Counted from the stretch's first letter, positions 7,401-15,192 are shown. The stretch is DNA of 25,602 bases from DATEBA01 sp035288045 (GCA_035288045.1 DATEBA010000041.1:1-25602); one strand, 5' to 3'. Translations and numbers: made by a program. The notes: generated from the sequence alone by a model not told the origin.

Positions 7401-7952
7401 ATGAGTCGGATCGGGAAGCAGCCCATAAAGATCCCAAGCGGTGTCGAGGTGACGGTGACCGCGGACAACACGGTTACGGTGACCGGCCCGCGAGGCACGC
7501 TCTCGCAGCGCATGCACGCCGACGTCCGGATCGCGCAGGAGGAGGGGGCCGTGCGGGTCGAGCGCTCGAGCGACGAGGGGTTCCACCGAAGCCTCCACGG
7601 GCTCACGCGCTCGCTGATCGCGAACATGGTCGACGGCGTGACGAAGGGCTTCGAGAGGAGCCTCGAGATCGTCGGAGTCGGGTACCGTGCCCAGATGAAG
7701 GGCCAGGACCTCGAGATCGCGGTCGGCTACTCTCATCCCGTGGTGGTGCGGCGCCCCGAGGGCATCGAGTTCGAAGTGCCCGCGCCCACGCGGATCACGG
7801 TGCGAGGCAACGACAAGCAACTGGTGGGCGAGACGGCCGCCAACATCCGGAAGCTCCGCAAACCCGAGCCATACAAGGGCAAGGGCATCCGCTACGAAGG
7901 GGAGTTCGTGCGCAAGAAGGCTGGGAAGGCCGCGAAGGGGGCGGTTGTCTGA
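7401..7952 (+). CDS. rplF: 50S ribosomal protein L6
   Basis: A 183-residue protein starting MSRIGKQPIKIPSGVEV, with the two homologous L6 domains and the C-terminal signature KQLVGETAANIRKLRKPEPYKG. It continues with GIRYEGEFVRKKAGK. L6 lies near the factor-binding site and the sarcin-ricin loop. ATG at 7401 is seven bases after rpsH. The TGA shares one base with the rplR ATG. Confidence 0.98.
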   Translation: MSRIGKQPIKIPSGVEVTVTADNTVTVTGPRGTLSQRMHADVRIAQEEGAVRVERSSDEGFHRSLHGLTRSLIANMVDGVTKGFERSLEIVGVGYRAQMKGQDLEIAVGYSHPVVVRRPEGIEFEVPAPTRITVRGNDKQLVGETAANIRKLRKPEPYKGKGIRYEGEFVRKKAGKAAKGAVV

Positions 7953-8302
7953 TGGATGCCGAGAGGAAGCGTCTCGGCCGCATCCGCAGGCACCGCCGCG
8001 TTCGGAAGAAGATCTCCGGGAGCCCGCAACGCCCGCGGCTGGCCGTGTTCCGGTCGAACCGGCACATCTACGCGCAGCTGATCGACGACGCCTCGGCGCG
8101 GACCCTCGCGGCCGCCTCGGACCTCGAGGTGAAAGCCGGAGGCGCCAAGACGGCCCGAGCCAAGGCAGTGGGCGCGCTCCTCGCCGAAAGGGCCAAGGAA
8201 GCCGGCGTCGATCGGGTGGTGTTCGACCGTGGCGGCCGCCTCTACCACGGCCGCGTGGCGGCCCTCGCCGAGGGCGCCAGGGAGGGAGGGCTCACGATCT
8301 GA
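7952..8302 (+). CDS. rplR: 50S ribosomal protein L18
   Basis: A 116-residue protein with an arginine-rich N-terminus (RIRRHRRVRKKISG), the strand RPRLAVFRSNRHIYAQLIDD, and the C-terminal VVFDRGGRLYHGRVAALAEGARE. L18 binds 5S rRNA together with L5. ATG at 7952 and the final TGA each share one base with the neighbouring genes. Normal length. Confidence 0.98.
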   Translation: MDAERKRLGRIRRHRRVRKKISGSPQRPRLAVFRSNRHIYAQLIDDASARTLAAASDLEVKAGGAKTARAKAVGALLAERAKEAGVDRVVFDRGGRLYHGRVAALAEGAREGGLTI

Positions 8303-8898
8303 TGAGGCGCTACGACGCGAGCGAGCAGAAGAGCCCGTTCGAGGAGCGGGTCATCTCCATCAACCGGGTCGCCAAGGTGGTGAAGGGCGGCCGCCGGTTC
8401 TCGTTCGCTGCGCTCGTCGTCGTGGGCGACGGCGCAGGGCGCGTCGGCGTTGGCTACGGCAAGGCCAAGGAGGTGCCGGCCGCCATCTCAAAGGGGGTCG
8501 AGGAGGCCCGCAAGAAGATGTTCGAGGTGCCAATGATGGGTACCACCATCCCGCACGAGATCGTCGGCGAGGACGGCGCCGGCGTCGTCATGTTGAAGCC
8601 GGCCGCGCCGGGCACCGGGGTCATCGCCGGCGGCCCCGTGCGCGCGCTCGTCGAGTGCGCCGGCATCAAGGACATCCTCTCCAAGTCGCTCGGCTCCTCC
8701 AACGCCATCAACATCGTGAGGGCCGCAGCGGTGGGTCTGAGGTCCCTGCGGAAGCCGGAGGAAGTCGCGCGGCTGCGCGGGCGCGACGTGCAGGCCGTGG
8801 CGCCCAAGCCGATGGTCGAGGCCGTCGCGGCCGCCGAGGCGCGGATGAACGCCAAGCGCGCCGAGGCTCTTCAGGAGGTCTACGGTGACCAGGCTTAG
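8302..8898 (+). CDS. rpsE: 30S ribosomal protein S5
   Basis: A 198-residue protein. The double-stranded-RNA-binding-like N-terminal domain is clear (ERVISINRVAKVVKGGRRF, then VGYGKAKEVPAAI). The C-terminal domain holds GTGVIAGGPVRALVECAGI and GSSNAINIVRA. S5 is at the mRNA entrance with S3 and S4 and affects accuracy. The ATG at 8302 overlaps the rplR TGA by one base. The C-terminal ~30 residues are helical and Ala/Glu-rich, somewhat longer than in E. coli. The gene overlaps rpmD by 14 bases. Confidence 0.98.
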   Translation: MRRYDASEQKSPFEERVISINRVAKVVKGGRRFSFAALVVVGDGAGRVGVGYGKAKEVPAAISKGVEEARKKMFEVPMMGTTIPHEIVGEDGAGVVMLKPAAPGTGVIAGGPVRALVECAGIKDILSKSLGSSNAINIVRAAAVGLRSLRKPEEVARLRGRDVQAVAPKPMVEAVAAAEARMNAKRAEALQEVYGDQA

Positions 8899-9067
8899 GG
8901 TGACGCAGCGTCGCTCGGCGATCGGCCGGCCGAAGGAGCAGAAGGACACGGTCAGGCGCCTCGGCCTTCACCGGATCGACGATTCGGTGATCAAGGAGGA
9001 CCGTCCCGAGATCCGAGGGATGATCGCGAAGGTCCGTCACCTCGTCGATGTCGAGGAGGTGGAATGA
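8885..9067 (+). CDS. rpmD: 50S ribosomal protein L30
   Basis: A 60-residue single-domain L30: LRVTQRRSAIGRPKEQKDTV, RRLGLHRIDDSVIKED, and MIAKVRHLVDVEEVE. GTG at 8885 lies inside the end of rpsE and is preceded by a strong GGAGG at 8874-8878. The site therefore lies within rpsE coding sequence. L30 sits at the solvent side of the large subunit. Its TGA overlaps the rplO ATG by four bases. Confidence 0.97.
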   Translation: MTRLRVTQRRSAIGRPKEQKDTVRRLGLHRIDDSVIKEDRPEIRGMIAKVRHLVDVEEVE

Positions 9068-9501
9068 AGCTCCACCATCTCCGGCCCGCCGAGGGCGCGA
9101 AGAGCGGCCGCAGGCGCGTCGGCCGAGGAAAGGCCGCCGGCAAGGGCAAGACCGCCGGCCGTGGCACCAAGGGGTACAAGGCTCGCCACCAGTCCAAGCT
9201 GGGTTTCGAGGGCGGCCAGATGCCGCTGCAACGCCGCGTGCCGAAGCTCAAGGGCTTCCAGAATCCCAACAGGGTCGAGTACGCGGCCGTGAACGTCGAG
9301 ACGCTCGGTAAGGTCTTCGACGGCGGCGAGGTCGACCCGGCGGCGATGCTCGCGCATGGCCTGGTGCGCAAGGGAAAACCGGTCAAGGTGCTGGCCCGCG
9401 GCGAGCTCGGCAAGGCGCTCGTCGTCCGCGCGCACGCGTTCTCGGCTGCGGCGCGCGCGAAGATCGAAGGTGCCGGGGGCCGCGCAGAGCTGATCTCCTA
9501 G
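9064..9501 (+). CDS. rplO: 50S ribosomal protein L15
   Basis: A 145-residue protein with the long basic N-terminal arm (KSGRRRVGRGKAAGKGKTAG, RGTKGYKARHQSKLGFEGGQ) that penetrates 23S rRNA. The globular C-terminus follows (VLARGELGKALVVRAHAFS). ATG at 9064 overlaps the rpmD TGA by four bases (ATGA). It is the last ribosomal gene of this run. A gap of 22 bases with a possible promoter box separates it from secY. Confidence 0.98.
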   Translation: MKLHHLRPAEGAKSGRRRVGRGKAAGKGKTAGRGTKGYKARHQSKLGFEGGQMPLQRRVPKLKGFQNPNRVEYAAVNVETLGKVFDGGEVDPAAMLAHGLVRKGKPVKVLARGELGKALVVRAHAFSAAARAKIEGAGGRAELIS

Positions 9502-9508
9502 TCGGGGG

Positions 9509-9514
9509 TAGAAT
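9509..9514 (+). promoter_or_regulatory. Candidate -10 box for secY, near-leaderless
   Basis: TAGAAT lies nine bases before the secY GTG, in the only non-coding gap of the rplO-secY-adk stretch. There is no good Shine-Dalgarno sequence between the box and the start. Transcription beginning about seven bases after the box would give an almost leaderless secY-adk-map message. No clear -35 hexamer was found, so this rests on the box and the spacing alone. Confidence 0.4.
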
Positions 9515-9523
9515 CGAGGCCCT

Positions 9524-10801
9524 GTGCTCAAAGCCTTCGTCAACGCCTTCAAGCTTCCGGACCTTCGCGCGAAGATCCTCTTCACGCTGTTCGTCATCGC
9601 GGTCTACCGGTTCGGGTCGCACCTGCCGGTCCCCGCGGTGGACGTGAGCCAGCTGCAGGTGGAGCTCCAGAAGCAGTCCGGTCAGGGATTCCTGTCGTTC
9701 ATCGACATCTTCTCCGGCGGGGCGCTCACCCGCATGGCCGTGTTCGCGCTCGGCATCATGCCCTACATCACGAGCTCGATCATGATGCAGCTCCTCACGG
9801 TGGTGATCCCGAAGCTCGAGGAGTGGCAGAAGCAGGGCGAGACGGGCATCAAGAAGATCAACCAGTGGACGCGCTACGTGACCGTGATGCTGGCGCTCCT
9901 GCAGTCGACGGGCCTCGTGTTCCTGTTCCACTCGGGCCAGCTGGGCGTGAACATCCTGCCCGGCGACCGCTGGAACCCCGGCAACGTGATGCTGATCGTG
10001 CTCATCCTGACGGCGGGGACCGCGCTCATCATGTGGATGGGCGAGCTGATCACGCAGCGGGGGATCGGCAACGGCATGTCGGTGCTGATCTTCGCGAGCG
10101 TCATCTCGCGACTGCCGCAGGAAGGGCTCGCGATCTTCCGGCAGAGCGGGTGGGGCAAGTTCTCGATAATCCTGGCGATCGGCGTCCTGATCATCGTCGC
10201 CGTGATCTTCCTCGAGCAGGGGCAGCGGCGGATCCCCGTGCAGTACGCGAAGCGGGTCGTCGGGCGCAAGATGACGACCGGCGGCAGCACCTACATCCCC
10301 CTCAAGGTGAACCAGGCCGGTGTCATCCCGATCATCTTCGCCTCGTCGGTGCTCTACTTCCCGACGCTCATCGCGAGCGTGTACCACGCCTCCTGGTTCA
10401 AGTCGGTGGCCGACCAGCTCACGAACCCGCAGAGCGTCCTGTACATGGTCGTGTACGGGATGATGGTCGTGTTCTTCGCCTACTTCTACACGGCGATCGC
10501 CTTCAACCCGGTCGACACCGCGGACAACCTGCGGAAGTACGGGGGGTTCGTCCCCGGGATCCGGCCGGGCCCGCCGACCGCAACGTACCTGAACGATATC
10601 CTGGTCCGCATCACCCTGCCGGGGTCGCTGTACCTGGCGACGGTGGCGCTCGTTCCGTCGATCGTGCTCGCGTTCTGGGCGTTCCAGCAGTTCCCCTTCG
10701 GCGGGACCTCGATCCTCATCACGGTCGGCGTCGCGCTGGAGACCATGAAGCAGCTCGAGTCGCAGCTGATGATGCGGCACTACGAGGGCTTCCTGAGGTA
10801 G
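9524..10801 (+). CDS. secY: Protein translocase subunit SecY
   Basis: A 425-residue integral membrane protein with about ten hydrophobic segments. Family motifs include RFGSHLPVPAVD after the first segment, GGALTRMAVFALGIMPYITS, and GETGIKKINQWTRY. Also present are GMSVLIFASVISRLP and the C-terminal QLESQLMMRHYEGFLR. SecY forms the channel of the Sec translocon in the cytoplasmic membrane with SecE and SecG. The start is GTG at 9524, giving MLKAFVNAFKLPDLR. It lies in its usual place after rplO and before adk. Confidence 0.98.
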   Translation: MLKAFVNAFKLPDLRAKILFTLFVIAVYRFGSHLPVPAVDVSQLQVELQKQSGQGFLSFIDIFSGGALTRMAVFALGIMPYITSSIMMQLLTVVIPKLEEWQKQGETGIKKINQWTRYVTVMLALLQSTGLVFLFHSGQLGVNILPGDRWNPGNVMLIVLILTAGTALIMWMGELITQRGIGNGMSVLIFASVISRLPQEGLAIFRQSGWGKFSIILAIGVLIIVAVIFLEQGQRRIPVQYAKRVVGRKMTTGGSTYIPLKVNQAGVIPIIFASSVLYFPTLIASVYHASWFKSVADQLTNPQSVLYMVVYGMMVVFFAYFYTAIAFNPVDTADNLRKYGGFVPGIRPGPPTATYLNDILVRITLPGSLYLATVALVPSIVLAFWAFQQFPFGGTSILITVGVALETMKQLESQLMMRHYEGFLR

Positions 10802-10806
10802 CCGGG

Positions 10807-11469
10807 ATGCGGATCGTCCTGCTCGGCCCGCCGGGGGCAGGCAAGGGAACGCAGGCCCGCCGCCTGGCCGAGCGCTACGGCATCGCGAACATCTCGACCG
10901 GCGATATCCTCCGGGACGCCGCGGCGAAGGGGACCGAGCTGGGGCTGGCGGCAAAGGACTACATGGACCGCGGTGAGTACGTTCCCGACGACATGATGGT
11001 GCAGCTCGTGATGGAACGCCTGGGCCGGCCTGACACGAGGGACGGGTTCATCCTCGACGGCTTCCCGCGGACGGTGCCGCAGGCGCAGGCCCTCGAGAAC
11101 GCGCTCGCCGAGATCAGTAGGCCGCTCTCGTGCGTGCTGAAGTTCAAGATCGGGGACGAGATGGCGGTGAAGCGCCTGGCTGCGCGCTGGACGTGCCCGT
11201 CGTGCAAGCGCACGTACAACATGGAGTACAAGCCGCCGAAGCTCGACAAGGAGTGCGACGTCTGCGGCGCGCCGCTCCGGCGGCGCGACGACGACGACGA
11301 GGTGACGGTGAGGCGCCGCCTGGACGTCTATCGCGAGGATACCGAGCCGCTCGAGTTCTTCTTCTGGGAGCGAGGATTGCTGCGCGAGGTCGACGCGGAG
11401 GTGCGCGAGGACGTGGTGACCGAGCGAACCCTCGAGGCCATATCCGACATAGTCGACCTGGCCACGTGA
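10807..11469 (+). CDS. adk: Adenylate kinase, zinc-lid type
   Basis: A 220-residue kinase that interconverts ATP + AMP and 2 ADP in the cytoplasm. The P-loop GPPGAGKGT is at residues 7-15, the nucleotide motif DGFPR at 84-88, and the lid contains Cys130, Cys133, Cys150 and Cys153 (CPSC...CDVC). The lid is therefore the zinc-binding form found in many Gram-positive bacteria. After it comes RRDDDDEVTVRRRL. The ATG at 10807 follows secY by five bases with CCGGG upstream. The TGA overlaps the map GTG by four bases. Confidence 0.98.
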   Translation: MRIVLLGPPGAGKGTQARRLAERYGIANISTGDILRDAAAKGTELGLAAKDYMDRGEYVPDDMMVQLVMERLGRPDTRDGFILDGFPRTVPQAQALENALAEISRPLSCVLKFKIGDEMAVKRLAARWTCPSCKRTYNMEYKPPKLDKECDVCGAPLRRRDDDDEVTVRRRLDVYREDTEPLEFFFWERGLLREVDAEVREDVVTERTLEAISDIVDLAT

Positions 11470-12239
11470 TCGACTACAAGACGCCGCAAGACCTCGAGCG
11501 CATGCGCGAGGCGGGCCGCATCGTGGCCGAGACCATAGACCGCGTGCTGGCGGCGGTGAGGCCGGGAGCGACGACGGCGGACCTCGATCGCGTGGCCGAG
11601 GAGTTCATCCGGTCGCTCGGCGCGGCACCATCGTTCAAGGGCTACGGTGGCGGTCACCGACCGGCCTTCCCGGCTTCGATATGCGCGTCGCTCAACCACG
11701 AGGTGGTTCACGGGATCCCCTCCAGGGATCGGGTCCTTCGCGATGGCGATCTGCTCTCGCTGGACTTCGGGGCGATCTGGGACGGGTTCCACGCGGATTC
11801 CGCGGTAAGCGTCTTCGTGGGGGGCCGGGCGCCGAGCGCAGAGGCCGAGAAGCTGGTGTGGGTGACCGAGGAGGCGCTCGAGGCGGGGATCTCACAGATC
11901 CGACCGGGCGGGCGGCTGTCGGACATCTCCCACGCGGTCGAACAGGTGGTGGAGGGTGCCGGGTTCTCGATCGTGCGTGAGTACGTGGGCCACGGGATCG
12001 GGCGGAACCTCCACGAGGACCCGCAGGTGCCGAACTACGGGCCGCCGGGGCGGGGGCCGGAGATGCGGCCCGGGCTCGTGGTCGCGGTCGAGCCGATGGT
12101 GAATCTGGGCGTCTGGGAGACGGCGGTGCTGGCGGACGAGTGGACGGTCGTGACGGCAGACCGATCCCTCTCGGCGCACTTCGAGCACACGATCGCGATC
12201 ACCGGCGACGGGCGCGAGGTGCTGACGGCACGAGGGTGA
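11466..12239 (+). CDS. map: Methionine aminopeptidase, type I
   Basis: A 257-residue cytoplasmic metalloprotease that removes the N-terminal methionine from new proteins. The expected metal ligands are present: Asp100, Asp111, His176, Glu209 and Glu240. His82 in NHEVVHGIP lines the active site. The absence of an N-terminal extension suggests type Ia. GTG at 11466 overlaps the adk TGA (GTGA), giving MIDYKTPQDLERMREAG. Downstream it converges on the LVIVD gene on the other strand, whereas infA would normally follow directly. Confidence 0.98.
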   Translation: MIDYKTPQDLERMREAGRIVAETIDRVLAAVRPGATTADLDRVAEEFIRSLGAAPSFKGYGGGHRPAFPASICASLNHEVVHGIPSRDRVLRDGDLLSLDFGAIWDGFHADSAVSVFVGGRAPSAEAEKLVWVTEEALEAGISQIRPGGRLSDISHAVEQVVEGAGFSIVREYVGHGIGRNLHEDPQVPNYGPPGRGPEMRPGLVVAVEPMVNLGVWETAVLADEWTVVTADRSLSAHFEHTIAITGDGREVLTARG

Positions 12240-12247
12240 GCCCTGCT

Positions 12248-12260
12248 CCGACGCGGTCGG
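12248..12260. terminator. Weak hairpin between convergent genes
   Basis: CCGAC, loop GCG, then GTCGG, followed by TTCGC, lies in the 28-base gap between the map stop and the stop of the minus-strand LVIVD gene. The stem is only five base pairs and there is no real T-run. Its role as a two-way terminator is suggested mainly by the position. Confidence 0.3.
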
Positions 12261-12267
12261 TTCGCGA

Positions 12268-14217
12268 TCACGGCGCTGCGGCTGGCCCCGTCGGCTGGAC
12301 GATCCAGAGGCCGCTGCGCATGTCGCTCGCGTAGACGATGCCGGTCTCGGGGTCGATCGCGACCCCCCACACGAGCGGGAACGGCGCCCCGAAGATCCCT
12401 TCGAACCGGCGTGTCGCCGGCGGAATGAACTGCCCGACCATCGATGGGTTCGCCGGGTTCGACATGTCTAGCGCGACGATCCCGTTCGTGTACCAGGACG
12501 AGTAGGCGCGGCTGCCGTTGACCTCCGTGTTGTGGATCTCCCAGGTTCCCGCCGGCGGCTCGATCTCGCCGATCACGTTCGCCAGGTCGTTGAACGCGCC
12601 GACTTGCCGGTACTCGAGGACGCCGTCCCCATCGAGATCCCGTACCGACGATTCGCGGAAGACCCGGAGGTACCCGCGGTCGGCAACGCCGGGTTCCAGG
12701 CGCATCGTGACCCGCTCGCCGGCGTCCAGCGCGCTGCGGATCGCCCGCACCTGGTGGTCGATCCGGGAGATCCCCACGATAGGCATCCCGCCCGTCTTCC
12801 GCTGGACCTCGCGGAACCTACCCTGGAAGTACGGGTAGGTGTTGTCGGGACTGACCAGGCTGGGCAGGAACGCGATCGCGTCGGCCTGGGCCGCCAGGAT
12901 CGCCTGCTCGCCCACCTTGCACGGAGGCCTCGGCCAGCCCTCGATTAGGCCGCGGTAGAAGGGGTCGATCGCATCGGCGATGACGATCCTTCCCCCGGCG
13001 TGGCGGTAGTCGCGTGGGGCGCACCCCTCGCCGGCGTCGAACACCCTGCCCTCGAGCGGCCCGACCGAGTAGAGGGGGGTGGGGGCCCACCACATCTCCA
13101 CGCCGCCGTACTTCGTGTCACCCGTCGCGCTGGAGGTTACGGTGGGAACCGGCGTGGCCTCGCCGTCCTCGTCGTTCGTCAGCAGGTATCGCTGTCCGCC
13201 GGCGTCGTAGGGCGTCATCGAGTGCGCCGATCCGTCGGCGTCGATCGGGAAGGTCGTCCGGCCGACGAGACTGGGGTGCGACGGGTTGGAGATGTCGAAC
13301 TTCAGCACCCCGACGTCCCACCACGAGGCGTACGCCGTCATGCCGTCATCCGCCGCGCGGACGCTGTGGTCGAGGATCACGGCGCTGTTCCCGAGGCCCT
13401 GGAAGGTGCTCCTGAAGGGCCGTGTGCCTGACGGGATCGGGATCGACGCGTCCGCGATCACGCCCCAGTCGGCGAGCTCGACCGGCTTCGAGGGCTTCGT
13501 GATGTCGACGATGCGGAGCTCGCCGCCGTTCTCTTGGCCCAAGTACGTGTTGCCGAATTCCAGGAACGGCAGGGCCAGCAGAGCGAGCGCGCGTCCGCCC
13601 GGCCGCACGGCTATGTCGAGCTCGTGGACGCCGCCGGGGGTCTTGAAGAACCGGATGTGCTCGGGGTGCCGCGGGTCGGTGACGTCCCAGAGGTCGAGGC
13701 CGCTGCGCCCGTCCCGGCCGCACTGCTGGACGCCGATCCCGAGGATGTCATGACCACCGATCCGGCGCACGACCACGTCCTCGTGCGACTCTCCGGGGCG
13801 CGAGCCCGCGATCGCGACAAGCCGCGGGTTCGAGGGGTCGCTCACGTCGATCACGTTCACGCCGACGCCGGCGCAGCGCCCGCCCCATGAGCCGATGTAC
13901 GCGAACTTCCCGAAGCGCCTGCCGTGATCGTAGAAGAAGACGTCGCCGTGCACCTCGTCCTTGAGGAGCCGCTCGTGCCCCAGGATTCGGAAGTTCTGGG
14001 TCACGGCGGGCGCGATCGGAGCAGATGGTGACGGCCCGGCGGGCGATGTGCGAGCGAAGACGAGGTCGAGCTCCTCGTGGAGGCGATGGAGGGCCCGCCG
14101 TTTCGGATCGTGCGTCCCGGCCTGCGCCGTCGCCGATGCCTGCAGGAGCGTCGGGACGAGTGCGGCGAGCGAGCAGAGCGTGAGCACGCGCCGAACGACC
14201 GGGCGACGATGCCTCAT
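12268..14217 (-). CDS. Secreted LVIVD-repeat beta-propeller protein with PA-like insert
   Basis: A 649-residue protein from ATG at 14217, preceded by AAGGGGG. Residues 1-33 are a signal peptide (MRHRRPVVRR, then a hydrophobic core, ending near ATAQA). LVIVD-type repeats occur near residues 120-138, 174-191, 234-251, 304-321 and 580-597 (for example VNVIDVSDPSNP and VLKFDISNPSHP), suggesting a beta-propeller. Between the last two lies a PA-like region (about 385-510) with GGRIVIADAID, AILAAQADAIAFL, and MPIVGISRIDHQ. DLDGDGVLE at 527-535 fits a calcium loop. I see no catalytic motif. Its role is unknown; carbohydrate, peptide or cell-surface binding is possible. It interrupts the usual map-infA order. 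Confidence 0.85.
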   Translation of the reverse strand: MRHRRPVVRRVLTLCSLAALVPTLLQASATAQAGTHDPKRRALHRLHEELDLVFARTSPAGPSPSAPIAPAVTQNFRILGHERLLKDEVHGDVFFYDHGRRFGKFAYIGSWGGRCAGVGVNVIDVSDPSNPRLVAIAGSRPGESHEDVVVRRIGGHDILGIGVQQCGRDGRSGLDLWDVTDPRHPEHIRFFKTPGGVHELDIAVRPGGRALALLALPFLEFGNTYLGQENGGELRIVDITKPSKPVELADWGVIADASIPIPSGTRPFRSTFQGLGNSAVILDHSVRAADDGMTAYASWWDVGVLKFDISNPSHPSLVGRTTFPIDADGSAHSMTPYDAGGQRYLLTNDEDGEATPVPTVTSSATGDTKYGGVEMWWAPTPLYSVGPLEGRVFDAGEGCAPRDYRHAGGRIVIADAIDPFYRGLIEGWPRPPCKVGEQAILAAQADAIAFLPSLVSPDNTYPYFQGRFREVQRKTGGMPIVGISRIDHQVRAIRSALDAGERVTMRLEPGVADRGYLRVFRESSVRDLDGDGVLEYRQVGAFNDLANVIGEIEPPAGTWEIHNTEVNGSRAYSSWYTNGIVALDMSNPANPSMVGQFIPPATRRFEGIFGAPFPLVWGVAIDPETGIVYASDMRSGLWIVQPTGPAAAP

Positions 14218-14245
14218 GGGGAACCCCCTTATCGGCAGAGCAACC

Positions 14246-14275
14246 ACCCTAACTGCAGCTCGGCAACCGGCGCAA
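14246..14275 (-). promoter_or_regulatory. Candidate promoter of the LVIVD-protein gene
   Basis: Read on the minus strand, TTGCGC (14275-14270) and TAGGGT (14251-14246) are separated by 18 bases. The -10 end is 28 bases ahead of the ATG, leaving room for a short leader with the AAGGGGG ribosome-binding site. The -35 match is partial, so the call is tentative. Confidence 0.35.
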
Positions 14276-14312
14276 GGTCGATGCCTCCTCTGCGGACGCC
14301 GTCGCCGTGACT

Positions 14313-14324
14313 CACGAGCTCGTG
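14313..14324. promoter_or_regulatory. 12-bp perfect palindrome upstream of the infA promoter
   Basis: CACGAGCTCGTG is self-complementary and ends 11 bases before the candidate infA -35 hexamer, in the divergent gap between the LVIVD gene and infA. It could be an operator. GAGCTC is frequent in this GC-rich sequence, so chance is a serious alternative. Confidence 0.25.
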
Positions 14325-14335
14325 GGCGCCGAGCG

Positions 14336-14365
14336 TGGACGGACCGCGCAACCTGCCCCTATACT
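14336..14365 (+). promoter_or_regulatory. Candidate sigma-70-type promoter for infA
   Basis: TGGACG (14336-14341) and TATACT (14360-14365) are 18 bases apart. This is a good match to the TTGACA/TATAAT pattern in an otherwise GC-rich gap. Transcription would start near 14372, leaving a leader of about 70 bases before the infA TTG. This promoter would restart transcription after the interrupting minus-strand gene. Confidence 0.6.
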
Positions 14366-14442
14366 GTGCCCTCGGCCCTCCGGGGGTCGTTCTTGCGCGC
14401 CCCGGCAAGGCCGCCAGCCCGTCGACGAGGATCAACTGGAGC

Positions 14443-14661
14443 TTGCCGAAGAAGGACGCCATCGAGGTGGAGGGAACGGTGACCGAGCCGTTGCCCAACG
14501 CCATGTTCCGGGTGGAGCTCGAGAACGGGCACAAGGTGTTGGCCCACATCTCTGGGAAGATGCGGATGCACTACATCCGGATCCTTCCCGGGGACCGGGT
14601 GCTGGTGGAGTTGTCGCCGTACGACCTGTCGCGAGGCAGGATCGTCTACCGGTACAAGTAA
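14443..14661 (+). CDS. infA: Translation initiation factor IF-1
   Basis: A 72-residue OB-fold protein, exactly the normal length: KKDAIEVEGTVTEPLPNAMF, RVELENGHKVLAHISGKMRM, HYIRILPGDRVLVELSPYD, ending RGRIVYRYK. IF-1 binds the A site of the small subunit during initiation. The family start (M-P/A-KKD) falls on a TTG at 14443. The frame stays open upstream to a GTG at 14335, but that would add an unrelated 36-residue segment and would leave out the TATACT promoter. Ribosome-binding sites are poor: GACGAGG is 12 bases away and GGAG only one base away. Confidence 0.95.
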   Translation: MPKKDAIEVEGTVTEPLPNAMFRVELENGHKVLAHISGKMRMHYIRILPGDRVLVELSPYDLSRGRIVYRYK

Positions 14662-14675
14662 GGGTGAGTGAGCGG

Positions 14676-14789
14676 ATGAAGGTGCGTCCGTCGGTGAAGA
14701 CGATGTGCGAGAAATGCCGCGTGATCCGCCGACGCGGCCGGATCCTCGTCATATGCTCGAACCCCCGGCACAAGCAGCGGCAGGGGTAG
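14676..14789 (+). CDS. rpmJ: 50S ribosomal protein L36
   Basis: A 37-residue protein, MKVRPSVKTMCEKCRVIRRR followed by GRILVICSNPRHKQRQG. The three cysteines and one histidine make the zinc ribbon of the C+ form of L36. It is small enough to be missed by length filters. It lies in its usual place between infA and rpsM, 14 bases after infA. Only a weak ribosome-binding site (GTGAG) is visible. Confidence 0.98.
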   Translation: MKVRPSVKTMCEKCRVIRRRGRILVICSNPRHKQRQG

Positions 14790-14807
14790 ACAAGAGGAGG
14801 TTACCGC

Positions 14808-15191
14808 GTGGCACGCATCGCAGGCGTCGACCTCCCCCGCGACAAGCGGGTGGACGTCGCGCTCCGTTACATCTACGGGATCGGCGAGACTCGCGCCTTC
14901 CAGATCGTCGCGGGGGCCGGCGTCGACGGCGGAACGAAGGTGCGCGACCTCTCCGAAGAAGAGGTCGTCCGCATCCGCGAGTTCATCGACAAGAGCTACA
15001 AGGTCGAGGGCGACCTGCGCCGCGACGTCGCGCAGGAGATAAAGCGCAAGATCGAGATCGGGGCCTACCAGGGCGTCCGCCACCGGCGCAGCCTTCCCGT
15101 GCGCGGCCAGCGGACGCACACGAACGCGCGCACGCGCAAGGGCCCGAAGAAGACGGTGGCCGGGAAGAAGAAGGTCGGGAAGAAGCACTGA
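14808..15191 (+). CDS. rpsM: 30S ribosomal protein S13
   Basis: A 127-residue protein starting MARIAGVDLPRDKRVDVAL, with the helix-two-turn-helix region YIYGIGETRAFQI and the C-terminal tail RHRRSLPVRGQRTHTNARTR. The tail contacts P-site tRNA and continues with KGPKK. S13 forms intersubunit bridges with L5. GTG at 14808 has a strong GAGGAGG at 14794-14800. The last 16 residues are lysine-rich (KKKVGKKH). Confidence 0.98.
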   Translation: MARIAGVDLPRDKRVDVALRYIYGIGETRAFQIVAGAGVDGGTKVRDLSEEEVVRIREFIDKSYKVEGDLRRDVAQEIKRKIEIGAYQGVRHRRSLPVRGQRTHTNARTRKGPKKTVAGKKKVGKKH

Positions 15192-15192
15192 C

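Noticed and set aside
9823..10806. A plus-strand frame through secY that runs in frame into adk, as if adk had a 328-residue N-terminal fusion
   Set aside because: The upstream part is the wrong frame of secY. Adenylate kinase begins at ATG 10807 with its P-loop at the normal position.
9383..10954. A 523-codon open frame on the minus strand opposite secY
   Set aside because: It is antisense to a clear secY gene, is rich in Arg/His/Asp/Pro with no recognisable domain, and such long frames are expected opposite GC-rich codons.
12532..13890. Several plus-strand frames of 100-155 codons opposite the LVIVD gene
   Set aside because: The minus-strand frame has a signal peptide, repeats and a ribosome-binding site, while the plus frames show none of these.
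14335..14442. A 36-residue N-terminal extension of IF-1 starting at GTG 14335
   Set aside because: IF-1 has a fixed length of about 72 residues, which the TTG at 14443 gives exactly, and the extension would contain the likely promoter.
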